Source of the DNA: Microcaldota archaeon
Lineage (GTDB): Archaea; Micrarchaeota; Micrarchaeia; Micrarchaeales; Micrarchaeaceae
Length of the DNA stretch: 23,711 nucleotides
Assembly (NCBI GenBank): GCA_021791775.1
Contig: JAJYVY010000006.1
Coordinates: 1 to 23,711, forward strand
Direction of reading: 5' to 3'
Numbering within the stretch: the first letter of the stretch is position 1; the number at the start of each line of letters is the position of its first letter. The notes under the pieces were generated by a model that worked only from the letters and a program-made list of their open reading frames with translations, did no database searches and was not told where the DNA came from. Made by a program: the position numbers and the translations under genes. Positions 22,121-23,711 of this stretch are shown piece after piece.

Positions 22121-22193
22121 GGGGCTGTACGCTAACCTGGCAGACTTCCGCGTTCGGGTCGCGGATATCCGAGTTCAAATCTCGGCAGCCCCA
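22121..22193 (+). tRNA. tRNA-Pro(CGG) with weakly paired D stem
   Basis: 73 nt, no intron. Acceptor GGGGCTG/CAGCCCC, anticodon arm CCGCG-TTCGGGT-CGCGG (anticodon CGG) and T arm CCGAG-TTCAAAT-CTCGG all pair perfectly; the discriminator is A; CCA is not encoded. The D region CGCT-AACCTGGCA-GACT has only G11-C24 and U13-G22; C10/U25 and C12/A23 mismatch. Anticodon and other arms make it convincing as tRNA-Pro, though the D stem is abnormal. Confidence 0.85.
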
Positions 22194-22300
22194 TTCAAAC
22201 CCAGCGCCTATGGCTCCAGGCTCAAAACCAGAGGCAAGACATCAAGCAGGAAGCCTGAAAACGCCGACCACGAAAGATAAAACTATTTACACGGACTGTG

Positions 22301-23711
22301 TTATATACAGCAACTTGTATCCTTTATATCTCTAAAGAAAGATTGAGCGACTATCTTTAAAGATTCTGACATCGTTGGAAATACATGTATGGTGTCTATC
22401 ACATCCTCTATCCTATACCTGTTTTTTACTATCATGACAGCCTCATGGATAATTTCAGCCGCCATCGGCGAAAGTATTTGCACACCCAAAATAATGTGAG
22501 TTTCAGGATGTGCAACCATCTTTATCATGCCTCTTGTATCCCCCATTATTATTGCTTTTGGCACATTCGTGAATCTAACCAATCTGCATGTACAGGCCTT
22601 GAAACTTTCAATTACTTCCCTTTCGGTTATACCAACGCTTGCAAACTGCGGGTCAGTGAATATAGCCCTTGGTACAATGCTCTTATCGATTTTTTTATGA
22701 GAGCCTAAGAGCGCACTCTCTGCTGCATATGTGCCCTCTCTGGCAGCTAGAGATTCTAGCATCGGCTCTCCAGTTACATCTCCAGCAGCAAATACATTCG
22801 GGTTATTTGTTTTCATTTCCGAATCAATTATTATTTCTCCTTTAGCACCAAGTTTAATTTTGGCATTTTCGACATTTAGTGACTTTGTGTTTGGGATCCT
22901 GCCTGTAGCGAAGAGTATTGATTGTGCCTCAAACATAACCTGCCTACCATTAATCTCGGCCTTCACAATAACCTTATTGTTTTTAGCATTTTTCTCGATG
23001 CTTTTGAGAGCAACACCCGTATGTATTACTATGCCATCCTCCTCCAAATATGATTTAAGGGCATTTGCCATTTCTGGCTCCTCCTCAGGAATGAGCGATG
23101 GGCTCCTTTGTAGAAGGGTCACTCTAGTTCCAAATCTGTTGTACATCTGTGCGAATTCTAAACCCAGGGCGCGTCCGCCAATGACTATAAGCGATTCGGG
23201 AACCTTTTCCTGCTCAAGGCCTTCTATGTTTGTCCAGTAATCTATACTGTCTATTCCTTGCAGTTTAGGTATTGATGGGCTAGCGCCAGTTGCAACGATA
23301 AATTTTTTTCCTAAAATAACCGTGCTTTTGTCATTGTACCTAATCTCTACCCCCCTTTCAGAGATGAAGCTCGCCATGCCTTCGTACAACTCTACATTCT
23401 TGAGCTTGCTTAGCACACTTTCGTATTTTTCGTACCTTAGGTTTTCCACAAGCTTCTTCTTGAACTCCATTAACTTAGCGAAATCAAACTCTTCGTCATG
23501 TTGTACTATAACATCTTTGCCTAAATTGTGGGTTATTGTATTTCTTATAACCTCCCCGCTAACGAGAAGTCTTTTGCTTGGAACACAGCCCACATTAACG
23601 CATGTTCCGCCTATTGTGCCCCCCTTTATCATGGCAGTTTTCTTGCCGAGTTCATCAGCCTTTATCGCAGCAGCAAAAGCAGCTGCGCCGTTTCCCAATA
23701 TGACCAGCTCG
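22301..23711 (-). CDS. merA: mercuric reductase MerA-like flavoprotein, 5' end outside window
   Basis: Reduces Hg(II) to Hg(0) with NADPH and FAD. The visible 469 or so residues start inside the FAD-binding motif (VILGNGAAAFAAA), so a short N-terminal part lies beyond the right edge. GGTIGGTCVNVGCVPSKRLL holds the redox-active CxxxxC pair. LIVIGGRALGLEFAQMYNRFGTRVTLLQRSP is the NADPH-binding segment, with MerA-like rather than lipoamide dehydrogenase wording. FATGRIPNT and FAAGDVTGEP follow. The C-terminus KIVAQSFFRDIKDTSCCI ends in vicinal Cys, which hand Hg(II) to the active site and separate MerA from other family members. No merR, merP or merT is in view. Presence of an N-terminal NmerA domain cannot be judged. 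Confidence 0.9.
   Translation of the reverse strand, partial: ELVILGNGAAAFAAAIKADELGKKTAMIKGGTIGGTCVNVGCVPSKRLLVSGEVIRNTITHNLGKDVIVQHDEEFDFAKLMEFKKKLVENLRYEKYESVLSKLKNVELYEGMASFISERGVEIRYNDKSTVILGKKFIVATGASPSIPKLQGIDSIDYWTNIEGLEQEKVPESLIVIGGRALGLEFAQMYNRFGTRVTLLQRSPSLIPEEEPEMANALKSYLEEDGIVIHTGVALKSIEKNAKNNKVIVKAEINGRQVMFEAQSILFATGRIPNTKSLNVENAKIKLGAKGEIIIDSEMKTNNPNVFAAGDVTGEPMLESLAAREGTYAAESALLGSHKKIDKSIVPRAIFTDPQFASVGITEREVIESFKACTCRLVRFTNVPKAIIMGDTRGMIKMVAHPETHIILGVQILSPMAAEIIHEAVMIVKNRYRIEDVIDTIHVFPTMSESLKIVAQSFFRDIKDTSCCI

Noticed and set aside
22210..22335. 41-residue plus-strand ORF between tRNA-Pro and merA
   Set aside because: It has no ribosome-binding site, overlaps the merA 3' end on the other strand, and shows no recognisable motif; likely chance.
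1..23711. CRISPR arrays, insertion sequences or prophage genes
   Set aside because: I saw no spaced direct repeats, transposase motifs, terminal repeats or phage structural genes anywhere in the window.

Overview
The window is chromosomal DNA from an archaeon, most likely a small-genome DPANN lineage related to Micrarchaeota (ARMAN-2 type). Archaeal identity rests on RadA, Dph5, aIF2-alpha, eL42, eL15, GINS, TFE, PriL, the RNase P protein Rpr2, AglB/STT3, archaeal TATA boxes close to start codons, and intron-bearing tRNAs without encoded CCA. The Micrarchaeota link is an inference from the tRNA-splicing endonuclease: a short non-catalytic alpha-N unit precedes a full catalytic unit, as in the three-unit (epsilon2) enzyme described from ARMAN-2.

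Layout, left to right. 1-2629 (minus): operon radA > dph5 > endA, with endA running off the left edge. 2630-2867: divergent promoter region with a perfect 8-bp palindrome and a strong 10-bp hairpin. 2868-4743 (plus): a DUF92 membrane protein and a two-domain cytidine-deaminase-like protein. 4795-8550 (minus): GINS > eL42 > aIF2-alpha > PAC2 protein, then metK (bacterial type) whose last codons overlap tRNA-Gly(CCC). 8691-8820 (minus): initiator tRNA-Met with a 55-nt intron. 8889-9626 (minus): TFE with a basic N-terminal extension. 9893-15130 (plus): eL15, then the head of the S10-type ribosomal cluster uL3-uL4-uL23-uL2-uS19-uL22-uS3, which stops at uS3. 15162-18515: a very large AglB/STT3 with an extra N-terminal membrane and coiled-coil region. 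18564-19985: IMP dehydrogenase with a TTG start. 20036-20121: tRNA-Ile(UAU) with an 11-nt intron. 20140-20502: an unrecognised 120-aa protein. 20503-22039 (minus): PriL > 48-aa cysteine-rich protein > 5S rRNA > Rpr2, tightly nested. 22121-22193 (plus): tRNA-Pro(CGG) with a poorly paired D stem. 22301 to the right edge (minus): a MerA-type mercuric reductase, 5' partial.

Themes. Most genes belong to information processing: replication and repair (RadA, GINS, PriL), transcription (TFE), translation (ribosomal proteins, aIF2-alpha, Dph5, tRNAs, 5S) and RNA processing (EndA, Rpr2). Two intron-bearing tRNAs share the window with the endonuclease expected to splice them. Packing is dense: ATGA and TAATG stop-start overlaps, a tRNA overlapping a CDS, an ORF start inside the 5S gene and a CDS stop inside the 5S promoter. 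Metal resistance (MerA) and bacterial-type MetK look acquired from other lineages, judging from family distribution rather than any computed phylogeny.
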